Of a stretch of 64,000 nucleotides of DNA, positions 47,576-59,294 are shown one piece after another (position 1 is the first letter of the stretch; the number at the start of each line of letters is the position of its first letter). The notes beneath the pieces are model-generated. The model saw only the letters and a program-made list of their open reading frames with translations. It was not told the DNA's origin and did no database searches. Origin of the DNA: Asterella californica (Eukaryota > Streptophyta > Marchantiopsida > Marchantiales > Aytoniaceae); NCBI GenBank assembly GCA_036924285.1, contig JAYKYS010000019.1, positions 2,418,001-2,482,000 of the forward strand, written 5' to 3'. The position numbers were made by a program, and so were the translations under genes.

Positions 47576-50500
47576 CTCATGTGAGTTCCAGATCACAACT
47601 ATCTATCTTTTCTAACTTTTGTTCTCGGTTTTAGACAACTGTCTACCATGATCACTCCACATAGCTGTTCGTTGTATCTCTGTAGGAGTCTGCTATGACG
47701 TATGACTAAGCTATGAGCCACTGTAGTGTACACTGAAAGGAAAACATAATTGGGATGCTGTAACATTGAAAGCAACAAACTCTCCCCGACAAAGTTTGCT
47801 CGGAGAAAGTGTAGAGTGCTGGATTTCTCCCGAGATCATCACGGAGAAGGATTCAACCACAGCTGCTGTAAAGTGTTGAGATTCGGGGAAATCTAACTGC
47901 ATATACTTGACCTAAACGCAAAACAGGGACGGTAGTAGGTACTAATTTGCCATTTTCAACTCGACACAGTAGCACTCCAGAGCAAAATCTTCTGGTGTCA
48001 CTTTACTACCTCCCCCCTGCAAGTCATTGTGAGCAGAACTCCGCGGATCCAGAGGGATGCAGCATTCTGCTTAGAGTAAAAGCTCCAAGACTAATTTTCA
48101 TATATCTAGTATGGTTAGGAAATACTGTTAAGAAGGGTCAAACTACGAGATCTTTTAACTTGATTCTGGAATACATTCAAAAGCTCAGAGAGCTAGAAAT
48201 GGTGGTACTAGTAGTAGGTGTTATATGAGAGAAAAATTCTTTCTGGAATGTAACTCCATCTTATATCCCATTACAGTAGGATCCTCAGGGCTCAACTCCA
48301 GAGAATTTCATTTGTGTTTCTTCGCCAACAGCACTTCCAAAATTATGGATTATGTTATAGTTGGTGTAAACGGTCATTTCGACAAAGTTCTGGACTCAAA
48401 GACCGTGAAGTGCAGGATCAAGCGTACCTACCACTCGACTCCCCTCGAGCTGTCGTATACTTCTGATACTTACCTCTATGAAGTTCAGAGGAGGTCCATT
48501 TTGCAGGGCCACTTCAGCTCGGAGCCTTTCGGTGCAGAGCTAGAGACAAATTAAGCCTTAGCGGCTGGGAACAGTTTCCAGCACGGCGTGTATATCCTTC
48601 TTTGGGTTTAGTTACATCCATCCATCCAGTTCTCCTGTTGTTCCAATGGAGCGAATTAGGTCCAAAGCTTTTCACTGACTGAAAAGTTCTTCCAGAGAAT
48701 TCGTGTCCTTGCTATTAACAAATTCTCTCAAACTTGCATAACAGCTCAAACTACGAAATACAGAACCATCCATGAAGGTCTAACCAACAATCTTTTATTG
48801 CCAAAGAAAAGGTCTAACGAGCACTTAGTTGATCTGACAGCGTAATGTAGCTTAGGTTAGCTCTTCATTTGGGAGCTATCCCAAATCACATGAAGAGAGC
48901 ACTCATCATAGTGTGGCTGTACTAACTTACTCTACCAGTAGTGTGCCTCTCCTCTTCACTCGCAAAGATTCGGTGCACAACTTTGAGCAGTCCAACGGAA
49001 TGTTGTACAGAACTCTCTATAGTGTACAACGGACAACTTTCTGGAACAGGGAAGCAAATGGTACAAAGAATCAAAAACCAAAACATTTGTTCCAAGGCTG
49101 ACGATTGTTGTGATATCTGGATCGGTCACCGAACTCGTTCCGCTGTAAGTGTGTACTTCCGTGTCATCATTATGGCATAAAACTCCCTAAAATTCTCCGA
49201 GACTCTCTCTCCACGCATGGAATATGAAATATAATGCCACTGATCATAAAACTTATGAGAAAGAAGGAAATATAGTGGTTGCTGCAATTCTAAAGCTAGA
49301 CTTGAGGACTGAGTTGCATGAGCTTTAGACGAACATTGTCCAGATCGAATCATATCTGATGGTAAATTTAAAGCAGTCATACCCAGCTAAGTTGTATTTT
49401 ACAGTGTTCAACATGCTATTATTGTAGAATCAAGACATTGCCGTCTATTGAATGAACATTATAGTTTAATTTGGTATGTGATGAGAAGGAATGAGAAGTC
49501 GTGTTTGTAGCATCATTACATCTAAGCTTCTTATGACATTTTTTCGTTTATGTTGGATACAGTTAAATGAAGAATGTTGGGTTAAGATGCATTCGCAAAA
49601 TGTGGATGGAGTGCATATCATCTAGTGAGGTCCAGTTGCAGTATGATCAAATGATGATTGGAGTAGACGACCTGTAAGACTTTTGAGCTAATGGATGATA
49701 GTGTTTGTTGGTTTAATGAACCAAACATTGAAGATTTGATCACAAGTTGGTAAGTATTAAATCCCGACCAGTCTTTAATGTGTTTTGACTTCTTAGAGAA
49801 TCTAATCTAAACGTTGTCCAACTAGCTCTTTTTGATAACTCTTTTGAAATAGTGGGTGTTGAGTGGTTGAACTCTATTGTTCCTAAAAGACTTTAATCAA
49901 GAGACTTCTTTAATAAGTAAAATTCTCTAGTATGATATTTTGCAATTGCCATTCTCGATATTTGAAATTTTCTTATGCAAGAAGTCTTTTAATCTCTAAG
50001 AAGCGTTACTAGTAGTGTCTCTCCAAGTTCTATTTCTCTTTGTTTCAAGAGCATTATTCTTAATATGTTTTGCAACATGAAGGTGTAGATGGAGAGGGTT
50101 GGTGAGTTCACCCAAAGTTCTTCCACTCCCTGATTCGCACAATATAATATGGGGTGTCAAAGCTAAAACAAAAGATTTTGTTACGTCTAGAAGGAAAGAA
50201 ATTTTTCTAAAGGTAGTTGTGTCTAGAGCCTTGTATCGCTTGGGGTGGAGTTTTTGAATCGTTATATTAAATTTTTTTAACTTTTTAAAATACATTAAAT
50301 TCTCTTGCTTACTGTTGAAACTCACTATCTACTTGAAACTAATATCTGTTTGAAACTCTCGCGGGCATTTCTTCCGGGTGCCTCTGGAGGTGCCCGTAAG
50401 GAACGTCCGTGGACTCTTGGCCACAGCCATAACACTCGCTGGGCTGACGAATATTTCAGAAAGGTTGAAGCTTTGACACGCCTTAATAGAGTTTCTTCAA

Positions 50501-50654
50501 CTTAAGTATTTGCATCCTTCTTATCTGTACCACGTAGCAACAATCTTGGAACTCGTAAAAAATGCAGTTCCCCTAGTACCAATGCATGCACTTGCGAGCA
50601 TACGCACGCCTGGGGATAAGATAGAAGGAAGATACAAAGAAGATTGATATCCCA

Positions 50655-50760
50655 GTTGTGATATAGCGTAACGAGTGGAAGTGCCTGCTAGGAGAGAGAG
50701 GTCGCGAGTTCAAATTTTTGGTATAACATTTTCTTGTGTGAAGTCACAGTTTTAGGGTGT
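50655..50760 (+). mobile_element. tRNA-derived SINE-like segment
   Basis: TAGCGTAACGAGTGG resembles an internal RNA polymerase III A box, and AGGTCGCGAGTTCAAATT about 35 bases later resembles a B box (GGTTCAAAT type). Spacing suits a tRNA-like head, but the cloverleaf does not close well, so it is not called a tRNA. Downstream sequence is unrelated, as in a SINE body. No poly-A or target duplication was established. Confidence 0.3.
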
Positions 50761-50820
50761 CTGTTCCCTTCAAAATATTCTCTTCGTGCATTTTTTAGCC
50801 GTTGTCTTAAAGTTCTTCCG

Positions 50821-50859
50821 TTCTTTCGAAAAGAAAGAGTTTCTTTCTTTTCGAAAGAA
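50821..50859. repeat. Perfect hairpin, 18-bp arms, 3-base loop
   Basis: TTCTTTCGAAAAGAAAGA (50821-50838) pairs exactly with 50842-50859; loop GTT. Confidence 0.95.
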
Positions 50860-50989
50860 AAGAAGTTTAGAAGTTAGTTAAGTTGGGAAGAGGGGAAATA
50901 TACAAGGAAAAGAGGAGAAAACATAAAAAAATAAAAATTTACTATCTAAAAAGTTTAATAATAATTCATCTTTAATAAATTTATCATTT

Positions 50990-51215
50990 GAGTTGAACAG
51001 ACTCCCGCACTGGTGCGGCAGTCTGCTCAACTAAAAGTGCAATGGACCTTGCACTTATGGGTTAAGACTGGCTCCTTTGGTATTTGTTAGTCCAGCTAAC
51101 ATTAATAATTAGAGAAAAATCTGATTATTTTATATATTTAAGTTATAATTAATATCTAACACATTTCTTTTATTGCACTAAAGGAACAAAAGTTCCACAG
51201 AAGTTCATCGAATAT
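50990..51215 (+). repeat. Family X repeat copy with GC-rich hairpin
   Basis: Begins with a stem GTTGAACAGACTCCCGCAC pairing with GTGCGGCAGTCTGCTCAAC (17 of 19), then AAGTGCAA-TGGACC-TTGCACTT, ATGGGTTA, GCTAACATTAATAATTAGAG, AATATCTAACACATTT, GGAACAAAAGTTCC and AGAAGTTCATCGAATATGCA. Landmark order agrees with the 56-57 kb copies. Confidence 0.7.
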
Positions 51216-51239
51216 GCACGGGCACCTATGCGTATTGAC

Positions 51240-51510
51240 TTCTTCTATTTTTTTATGGGTTTAATTTATACAAGGGTTTAATTTATTATCTAATCTTTGT
51301 TTATTTCTTTTAACAGAACAGTTAGGTAATAAGTTATTAAATAAAATCTCATTAATTGCATCTATGGGTTCTCTTAATATTGAATATTTACAGATATTTT
51401 AATATTTTAAATTAATTCATTTTCTAGTTAACACTTATGTATTTTCTGATAACACAAACGGGAAAGAGTTCCCCGGAAGTTCATGTTGTATGTTTATTCT
51501 GTCACTCCAA
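51240..51510 (+). repeat. Family X repeat copy
   Basis: TTTAATTTATTATCTAATC, a reverse partner GTTAGGTAATAAGTTATT, CTATGGGTTCT, GTTAACACTTATGTATTTTC, TGATAACACAAACGGG, AGTTCCCCGGAAGTTCATGT and TGTATGTTTATTC follow in the family order. Confidence 0.75.
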
Positions 51511-51834
51511 CCAAACCAATAAAGAGTGCGAACGGGCAGGAGTGGACCTAGCATTAATTACTGTTTGTTAACAAGTCTAGACGACGGGTGGAGGGAATAA
51601 GGGGAAGAAAGCTAAAGAAACTAAAGGAAATACTGAATATACTCTCTGAACCTACTGATCATGATATTCCTAAACTTGAACGAAAAATGGATTGCTTTTA
51701 ACCGCAATCTTATTATCTTATTACGTTTAGTTGTTATTGGAAAATATAGAAATTTCATACTAAGCTAAAAAAGGAAACCAAAATATCTCTAAAAGTTAAG
51801 TATTAGGTGAACTAGAAGATGCGAGAAGATCTTT

Positions 51835-52035
51835 ACATAACCCATAAGCCAAAGGGTATAACTGCAGGTCGGGAAGCTAGAAGCAAAGAACCAGAAAAAT
51901 AACAAGGGTTTTGATTTACTATCTAACCCTTCTAACTTCTAACTCATCTCAATGGAAGAGTTAGATAATAAATTAAATCTCTTGCATATACTCTCTGTTT
52001 TGAACTTGGAAGAGGATGAATATATATATACTTAG
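51835..52035 (-). repeat. Family X repeat copy
   Basis: ACATAACCCATAAGCCAAAG, then TTTACTATCTAACCCTTCT, a partner AGAGTTAGATAATAAATT, AAATCTCTTGCATATACTC, GAACTTGGAAGAGGATGAAT. Reverse-orientation order. Confidence 0.7.
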
Positions 52036-52394
52036 AAAAATACCAACGAGTGTGAAAAGATTTTTATTCAACCATTTTAGTATAATGTACCATTCAAGCT
52101 TACGGTGATACTCTTTAAACTTCATGTACGGATATAAAACCATGAGAAAGAATGTTCATTTTTCTCACATACTTGAGGGTGATGAAAATATTCTCTTTTG
52201 TCCTTAGAGAAACTCTCTGAATTTTAGTTCAAGATTTTCCAGTCAATACTAAATCATTCAAATTGTTAAGAATGAATTACACATCGTAGAGTTAGTGGAG
52301 AGAAACAGTTTCGTAAATTCCATTCTCATGTGAAAGTTTTATAAAAAATAATAATCGTTAAATTTATTAATCCTCTGAATGTGAACTAGCAGAA

Positions 52395-52510
52395 GGAGGT
52401 CTTATGGGTTACCAATACCACTTAATGTAATGAGACATGCATAATCACCTCCTCCACGTTCAGATGGAGGAGGTATTCAGAAGGGTTAGCTCATAAATTA
52501 ATATATATTA
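52395..52510 (-). repeat. Family X fragment with hairpin
   Basis: CTTATGGGTTACC, then ACCTCCTCCACGTTCAG with partner ATGGAGGAGGT, then GAAGGGTTAGCTCATAAATT. The second hairpin has a stem sequence different from all other copies but the same flanks. Confidence 0.55.
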
Positions 52511-52995
52511 AAGTGAAACTACTTTTATTCATCAATGAGACTTGTGGTTATAGTAGAAAAGTTTACGTTTCAACTCACTGCAATTATAGGTTTTCTCTTT
52601 TCGCGGAGTCCATGTATTACATTCACCTTAGAACGATTTAAAATAAAAATAAAAATTTAATACTTTAAATTTAGATTTATTTGTCAACAAATGTGGTCTG
52701 TTAGAGCAGAGTTGCGGCAATGCTAACATACAGGAGAAGAAAGTAGAAGGTGTAAAAGTTGCAAAGCCTTCACCAATGCTTGGAGTGATCGGCTGAACTC
52801 TAACAGACACATGAGATAGAACCATAAGGCAAGGAGGAGGAATGAAGGTGGAAGCACTGAGAGTAGAAGTAAGCACATTATGATTTGCTGCTGACCTCTG
52901 CAAAATGCTTTCTAAGCTTAGGTTGGAATAGTGGACCAAAACCATGCAGCAGGAGATTCTGGATCTCTGTCAGATTTTGAGCAAGTTCGATACAC

Positions 52996-53711
52996 GTGAA
53001 CACAGTGCTTCAGAGTTTCTCACCACAATCACTCCATCCCATTAGAGACCGAGAAGGTCTTCATGCTAAGGGAAGCTTGAGGAGGTCTAGAAATAATAGC
53101 GAAGAAAACAATAAGCAATGTTCAGAGAGGCATGAACACCTTGTCCACTCCACCTTAGCACGGGAGAGCGGTCACATGACGTGGAGAGAGCGTTGGTATG
53201 CCCTTCAGACAAGAGGATCAGTGAGAGCTGACCTGTACATGATGAGAGAGGATCAGGTCTCAGTGGCTGATGTGGTTGTAACGGATCCGACACGGGACTC
53301 AATGGCGGCACAGGTGATCACCCATCCCCCAGGTGGGCTGCAGGCGTGACGGCAGCAGCGAAGGTGACCAAGTATAGAGGTATGCAAGTGGGACATCGCT
53401 TCATCTCTTTAGTTTTGGAGATATACGGATCGATAGGTTTGGAGTTCGACGTCTTTCTGAGAGACTGTGCTAGAGCCTATCATGAGAGGCGCCAAGGAGT
53501 TCCACATTTTCTTTCTTTCTGCACCATGTTTTTTAGGCAGCGAGTTTTCATTGCTCTACAGAGAGCTTTAGCAGGAGCAGTTCACAAGAGAGCAATCGCA
53601 GTAGGTGATGCCTCTTCAGGTACGCCAGTTGTTTGTAGGGATACTGACTTTTTGATCTCCGACATTATACGTGCGACTGGCGATTTTAGAGCTACTGATA
53701 GCGGGGCTTAG
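52996..53711 (+). pseudogene. Frameshifted retroelement-like gene relic
   Basis: Two plus-strand frames meet at about 53346 with a one-base shift: the first ends VADVVVTDPTRDSMAAQVIT and on to GGLQA, the second begins TAAAKVTKYRGMQVGHRFIS. Joined by reading order they form one conserved-looking stretch: an Arg-rich segment, a DVVVTDP motif, a VLEIYG block and C-terminal RVFIALQRALAGAVHKRA. From memory this pattern resembles C-terminal regions of transposable-element polyproteins common in early land plants; no catalytic assignment is made. An RD-x-DVVVTDP arrangement could suggest a nuclease-like fold, which is speculation. No start or element ends were defined. Confidence 0.5.
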
Positions 53712-53728
53712 CCCCGATCTAAGCCCCG
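53702..53728. repeat. GC-rich hairpin after the retroelement relic
   Basis: CGGGGCTTA (53702-53710) pairs with TAAGCCCCG (53720-53728). It begins at the last codons of the preceding frame and may be the end of that element or its terminator. Confidence 0.8.
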
Positions 53729-54409
53729 ATGTGGTTGTTGCTTGGCCCTTCGGGTCCTTCTTTCCCTTGTGAGGCTTGATGGAGTCTTCCCATCCGTTTT
53801 GCTATTCATTGGTTCGCATTTTTACTATGATCATCTCGACTATGAAAGACACTGTCGGATGTTGAGGAGTTCCTGCCCCCACCAACACTTTCCAGATCGG
53901 TCATCACAATAGTCACGTTACCTCCAATCGTCGGTCTCAGCAACACATTTGCAAAACGTGCCCTTGTGACACATTTATACTACTTATAAAACATTTTTCA
54001 TGGCGGTCAGGAGAAACACATTTTCCAAAATTATGATATACAAAAATCATTTAGATTATATTTCTCTTTTATCTTTTTCTCTCTCTTTGCTCCAACACTC
54101 ATATTTGAGATGAATATCTACTCGTACCGGAGGTTTAAAAGAAAAGTAAACGATGGAGTTAACATTCACTACATGTCCAAAGTGGATAATTAACGACTTA
54201 TAGGTATTTACATATTTGACATATTTAGTCTAAAATGAAAAGAAATTGGTATTCATCCAAAACCAGGCAGCCAGCAAGCTGCCCAGGTTTCCGGTTTACT
54301 TGTAATTTACCTGCGGTTCTTGACAATTTACGGAATATTGTGTTAATTCACCTGCGATTTTAAGTAAATTTGGAGTATTTATTTAATTTATTATTATTTG
54401 TTATTATTT

Positions 54410-54690
54410 AATTATCCGACGCATTCTCTACTTCTCTTGCAGTTTTGAAAAAGTTGCCGGGGCACATTACACGGGACGCCGGATGTAAGGTGGCGCTGCA
54501 TCCGACAGGATCGGCTTGAGAACGACGGGCAGAGAGTTGACTGTTGGCATTGGCATGACCGCCAAGTGAGGAGGCGCTCTTCGGACCGGACCGAATAGAG
54601 TGGAAACCTGAAAGGTACTCCGGAGTCCCGACCCGCCATTTTAGCAGCATCTGTAAGAACCGGGAAAAAGGTATGCACACGTGATGCTTA
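54410..54690. other. GC-rich island in AT-rich DNA, possible decayed exon
   Basis: About 270 bases are clearly GC-richer than both sides. The plus strand starts with an acceptor-like CTCTTGCAG and reads VLKKLPGHITRDAGCKVALH before a stop, then resumes PPSEEALFGPDRIEWKPERY. Overlapping open frames also exist on the minus strand. No family was recognised. Confidence 0.35.
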
Positions 54691-54719
54691 TATTAGACTT
54701 ATAAGGCTAAAGATTTCTT

Positions 54720-54850
54720 TACTCAGTTTAGTAAAGAAGTTCCGCTTAACACTTCTGTCTTTCTTTTCATTTGTGTTTTTTCTGACAACAAGAACAAAAG
54801 TTTCCAGAAGTTCTCAGAAAGTTCCAAAAGTTTCCAGAAGTTAATATTAC
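54720..54850 (+). repeat. Family X repeat, right part
   Basis: TTAACACTTCTG, TTTTTTCTGACAACAAGAAC, AAAAGTTTCCAGAAGTTC and TTACATGCAATG match the right third of the family; AAAGTTTCCAGAAGTT is itself repeated within this copy. Confidence 0.55.
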
Positions 54851-55499
54851 ATGCAATGTATATTAATTTCGATTTTGAACCTTCTTTTTCCCTCTTCAGA
54901 AATTATGTTCGACTATCTATAATATCTCAGCGGCTTTTTCTCACGATCAATTTCTCAGTTCTCAAATTCGTTAATTTAATTGGAATGTCATTTCTTCCCA
55001 GCAGGTTGTTCAAGCGGTCAGAGCTATACCGCGAGCATTGCACACTGACAGCTTTCGGTGATACCCGAAGCCAAAAAATATGGTTTAGGTGGTGTCCAGT
55101 CGTGAAGATAAACCGCGGTATTTTCTTGACCTAATTATACGATTGATGACACAAGTATCACGAAGAAGATAAGTCGGCAGGAATATGCATCCAAATTGCA
55201 CTTTTAGTCGAACGAGAAATAATCAACATTTAAACAGAGAATAAAAAATCATCATGAGCTATTGACTGATAATTTGTTTAAATTTTGTTTAACAAAGTTG
55301 AGTGAAGTGTCTCAGTTTACTAAATTGCAGAGTTACGGAGAAAACTGGTGCTTGGTAGATTTACAAATTGTGACTAATAGTTAACACCCATTTGAGTTAC
55401 ACATGATTACATATAGTCACTCGAGTTATACAAAATCTATAAATAACTCACCAAATAGAAATCTTTTTCAGGTATAAAGATTAATTTTTTCCACGAACA

Positions 55500-55680
55500 A
55501 AAACATTTCTAATTTTTAAACTTTAATTTATAACTTAACCCTTTTAAGAGAAAAAGTTAAAACATAAATTAAAACTCTTTGCATATTCTCCTCTTTCGAA
55601 CTTGGAAACATGAAGTATGCAAAGAAGTATATGAGATGAATATGCATAAAGAACATATTCATCTTGGCATCACCGTCCAA
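55500..55680 (-). repeat. Family X repeat, hairpin part
   Basis: ATAACTTAACCCTTTT, GTTAAAACATAAATTAAA, CTCTTTGCATATTCTCC, TCTTTCGAACTTGGAA and GATGAATATGCAT. Flanks match the copies at 51.9 and 56.4 kb while hairpin 2 differs. Confidence 0.6.
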
Positions 55681-56361
55681 ACCAAAATAAAGAAACGACA
55701 CCCCTAATTTCAAACACTTCCCCTCCATAACCCACAATTTGGGCCCTCGGACGATGTGATTATGGACCGGCAATAATCCACCTCCAAGAAATGATACCCT
55801 TTAATTGAATATCATTTAGTAATATGCCTTTTCAGTTGAAGAGAACTGTAAGAATAACCCTCCTGAAGAGAAATCATAAAATAAATAACTAGTTATTTCA
55901 GATAGAAATAGGTGAAACAATTTTTCTATCATAAAGTTATAGAGCTAACCATTCATTTTAGAAACGAAAAATATGTAAATATATGGTTTTTTGGGCGTTA
56001 GCTTTATATTCATTTTCTACATTTACTTCTCTTTTCTTCACTTTTCTTCACTTTTCTTGCTCTGCTTAAACCAAATCCATAGCTGCTCCTTATTATACAT
56101 ATACATAACTGACAATTATAGAAAGCATGAATCTTTTATATAAATCCATATTTGAATTTCAGCTCACCCTACGCAAGTTAGGTATTTCATGGAAAAGAAA
56201 ATATACATAAACAGAAGCCAGAAAAAATAAACAAGCCTAGAAATAAAGGTGACCAGAATGTTTCCATAAATACGTCTTAGACAAGAACGGTACGCAGCTT
56301 ATAAGTAGCATAAGAAGTTGTAAGTTTGTTCTTTCTTGTTCCTATTCATCAGTTATAAGAA

Positions 56362-56720
56362 GCATGCATATTCACCCTCTTCCGAGTTCGGAAAAGGGGA
56401 ACTATGCGTTTAATTTAAGACCTAAACCTTCCGATCGGAAGGGTTAGGTATTAAATTAAATGTCAGATTAAATTATATTGTTTTGAGTACAAGACCCCGG
56501 ACTTATACCTCTTGAAGCGCGACAGTACGGCCAACACTTATGGGTCTATCTCTGCTCTCTCCGTGTTTCAAGGCATGGGTTAACAGATAACGTTTATGAA
56601 AAAATTTAATTATTTATATTTACTTAATATATGTATTTTATTTAACACTTATAAAATTCTCTGTTAACAAAAAGAAAAAAAAATTCCCGAAAGTTCATGT
56701 TGCATGCATATTTACTTGCT
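56362..56720 (+). repeat. Family X repeat, most complete copy
   Basis: Opens GCATGCATATTCACC, then hairpin 2 (CTCTTCCGAGTTCGGAAAAG), hairpin 1 (CCTAAACCTTCCGATCGGAAGGGTTAGG within TTTAA...TTAAA flanks), CTCTTGAAGCGCG, ACACTTATGGGTCT, GGGTTAACAGATAA, TTAACACTTATAAAATTCTC, AAGTTCATGTTGCATGCAT. The same GCATGCATATT word stands at both ends, which could be a target duplication or the join of tandem units. No coding capacity. Confidence 0.8.
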
Positions 56721-57002
56721 CTACCCCCATAAGGTATGATGAACTTGATCCATTTTTTCTTAGTTTAACATCTGCTTGATTCATCCTCTCCAGGTTACCA
56801 TAACATATCAAATATCGACTATGCAGTATTAAATATCGACAATGTGCAAATTGATTCAGACCATGAGACACTATAATACATAAATAATAACCGTCATCTA
56901 ATATTGAAATGTAAGTAACTCATCTCTGAAATTTCGTGGTAACTGAAAGAACTAACTGTTACGGATTACAGAGTGGATCAAGCAGGTATTCGCACTGAGC
57001 AC

Positions 57003-57310
57003 CTGCATATTCATTTAATACCTAACTCTTCCAATAGGAAAGGATAGGTATCAAAATAACATCAGAATATATTAATGAGTGTGGATTCTCGGACTTGTAT
57101 CTTTTGAAGCACGGCACTCAGGGCAAGACTTATGTGTTATCTCTTATTTTTCTCGTGTTTCCAGACATGTGTAACAGATAATATTTATAAAATATTTTTA
57201 ATTTTCTATATTTACTTAATATATATTTTTTACTTAACACATATATATATTCTCAATATCATTAAGCGAACAAAAGTTACCGGAGTTCATCCAGCATGCA
57301 TATTCGCTAA
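57003..57310 (+). repeat. Family X repeat, second complete copy
   Basis: Direct orientation relative to 56362-56720 and alignable across about 300 bases: GCATATTCATTTAATACC, hairpin 1 (CCTAACTCTTCC-AATA-GGAAAGGATAGG), CTTTTGAAGCACGGCA, ACTTATGTGTTATCTCTT, GTAACAGATAATATTTATAA, TTAACACATATATA, AAGCGAACAAAAGTTACCGG, AGTTCATCCAGCATGCAT. Confidence 0.8.
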
Positions 57311-59294
57311 GAAGGGTGGATCAAGTAAATAACTGTCCTATTCATGCGAAAACCTCCATTGTAACGGCAGGCTATGAGAATAAGACATTTACAGTAGCAT
57401 GGATGGTTAGCCAACAGTCAACGTGTGTCATGGCTGACTAGCTAGCCCCCTCGTCACTTACCGACTACACTCACAAACAGACATACCTTGACCTGGCTGG
57501 CCAGTTTGGGACGGAAAAAGACAAATCTGCAAGAGACGAAATGATTCACTCGTACTTTGGCCTGGGAGAGCTTGGAAGCAAGAATTCAGTCACTAAAACG
57601 GTTTTTACATGAATTTATATTCCTCGATCTATTCTCAGTTTATTTTGAATTTTCAAAGTTATCTATACTAAAGTAGAAGAGTTAGTGACTTTTGTTGTTT
57701 GCCGGTGAAGATCATCTGAATCCACCTCTAGAGGTGAGAACGCCGGTAGCGGCACCGAACACCCAGGTCTATACAGTCAGCCTCGAGGACTTAAGCTGTA
57801 AAGGCATCTCTTTCCTAAGAATCTTTATTAAAATATTCGACAAATATTAAAGTGTCTGGAATTATTTAAAATATTCTTCTCAATAGGAACTAATATACAT
57901 CTTTCTAGCTTTATTCTTCCGCCGCAGGCAGGCTATGCTGGGCGCTTAACTCTAGTTACCTAAGACTGAACCTGGTAGGCGGCACTTTTGATCCACATAT
58001 TCCGACGTTGTTGTGTTTCTTAGATTTCGAGTTTAATTTATATACTTAATTTTCTCAAAGTTAGAATCTTTGGAGAATATCCGTGACCTGCGTTCGAATG
58101 TTACAACTTCGTCCAAAACTCCGCTGACGTATTCTACAGAAAAACAACGGAGTTATTCGCAGGAAAACGCTGCGGGTATCCTTTATTCGGTCGCTAGTTT
58201 CGGGCGAAAGGAAGTTTAAGATTAGAGAATTTGCTTTAATTTCAAAAAGTAGAAAAGAAAATAATTATGTAAATTCACAAATAAGAACGTTAGCGATCGA
58301 CGAGTGCATACAAAGCTGTGCTTCGATAAACTATTGCCTTTTTCCTTCTGGACGTTAGAGAATCTTATCGCTTAGCTTTGACACGCGTGAAAATATAAAA
58401 TCCTCTTAGCATCCTGCTGAGGTTAAAACCCTCAGCACTTGCTCACACCCGAATGATTATTAAGTGATTTAGTAACGTGGAACAGGTTTACGATTCCTCG
58501 ATCACGCTAGCTAACATCAGCTAGTCTAGCAATTCAGTGCTGGCCATATCTCAGAGTCTCAATTGAGAGACTCTGAGATATGGCCAGCACTAGCTTAGAT
58601 AAAATGTAGCGGTGAAGAGAAAAGGATCGGGGAAAGAGGATGGGAGGAGGGTCCACCTAATTAGCAATCTTCCTCTTCCATCATTATAGCTTTAGCTTTT
58701 TTCACTCGCTTTGGACCTGCTCTTGTGACTGACAGACAGCCAGACAGTTCATAGTGCGATAGCGGCCGCAAGTTTGGAAGCATCATGTGTACGACTACAC
58801 TGGCTCGGCCTCAGAATCGCTACAAATGTCTTCTTCGACGCGTGCATCTGTATATTGACTTGTTTTCTGACCACATTCGTTGATCTGATAGTACCACTTC
58901 GGCCGAGCTGTGCATGGCTACGAGTCTGGTCTCTTTGTGTCCTCCTCTTGATTAGATTCCCACACTAGGATGATTTCCATGGTACGGGAGCTACAACTCT
59001 TTCTCTTCAATCAGGAGGTCGAGCTGTTTGTCACTGTCAGACAGACAGTTCATGGCCCAAATCTCTTGCCCAGCGATAGGAGACTTGAAACACGCTGATC
59101 TAACAACGACTCGGCCGGGCTCCATCCGGGCCTAGCTAGCCGCCATAGAGTATACCTCGTGGTTGGGGACTATCGACATGATATATAATACTAATCTAAT
59201 AGTTCTGAGAAGACACCCGACGAGACTCATTGATGACTAATGTCTATAGAACTCGTGCATTGTTGTAGGGTTTATTGGTACCTTTCCCTTTTCG
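57311..59294. other. Intergenic with a long palindrome
   Basis: No gene recognised. A perfect 24-bp-arm hairpin lies at 58537-58590. A 64-codon open frame at 58774-58968 is hydrophobic and unassigned. Confidence 0.45.
58537..58590. repeat. Perfect hairpin, 24-bp arms, 6-base loop
   Basis: Arm 58537-58560 (starts GTGCTGGCCATATCTCAG) is exactly complementary to 58567-58590; the loop is AATTGA. Confidence 0.97.

Larger units (their letters stand above)
45901..50600. other. Intergenic, no gene recognised
   Basis: Holds a family X fragment (46430-46650), a short repeat cluster (47460-47575), and assorted short open frames. The frame at 50305-50505 ends in GC-richer DNA with coding-like composition (GARKERPWTLGHSHNTRWAD, EYFRKVEALTRLNR) and may be a relic of a gene not identified here. 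Confidence 0.4.
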
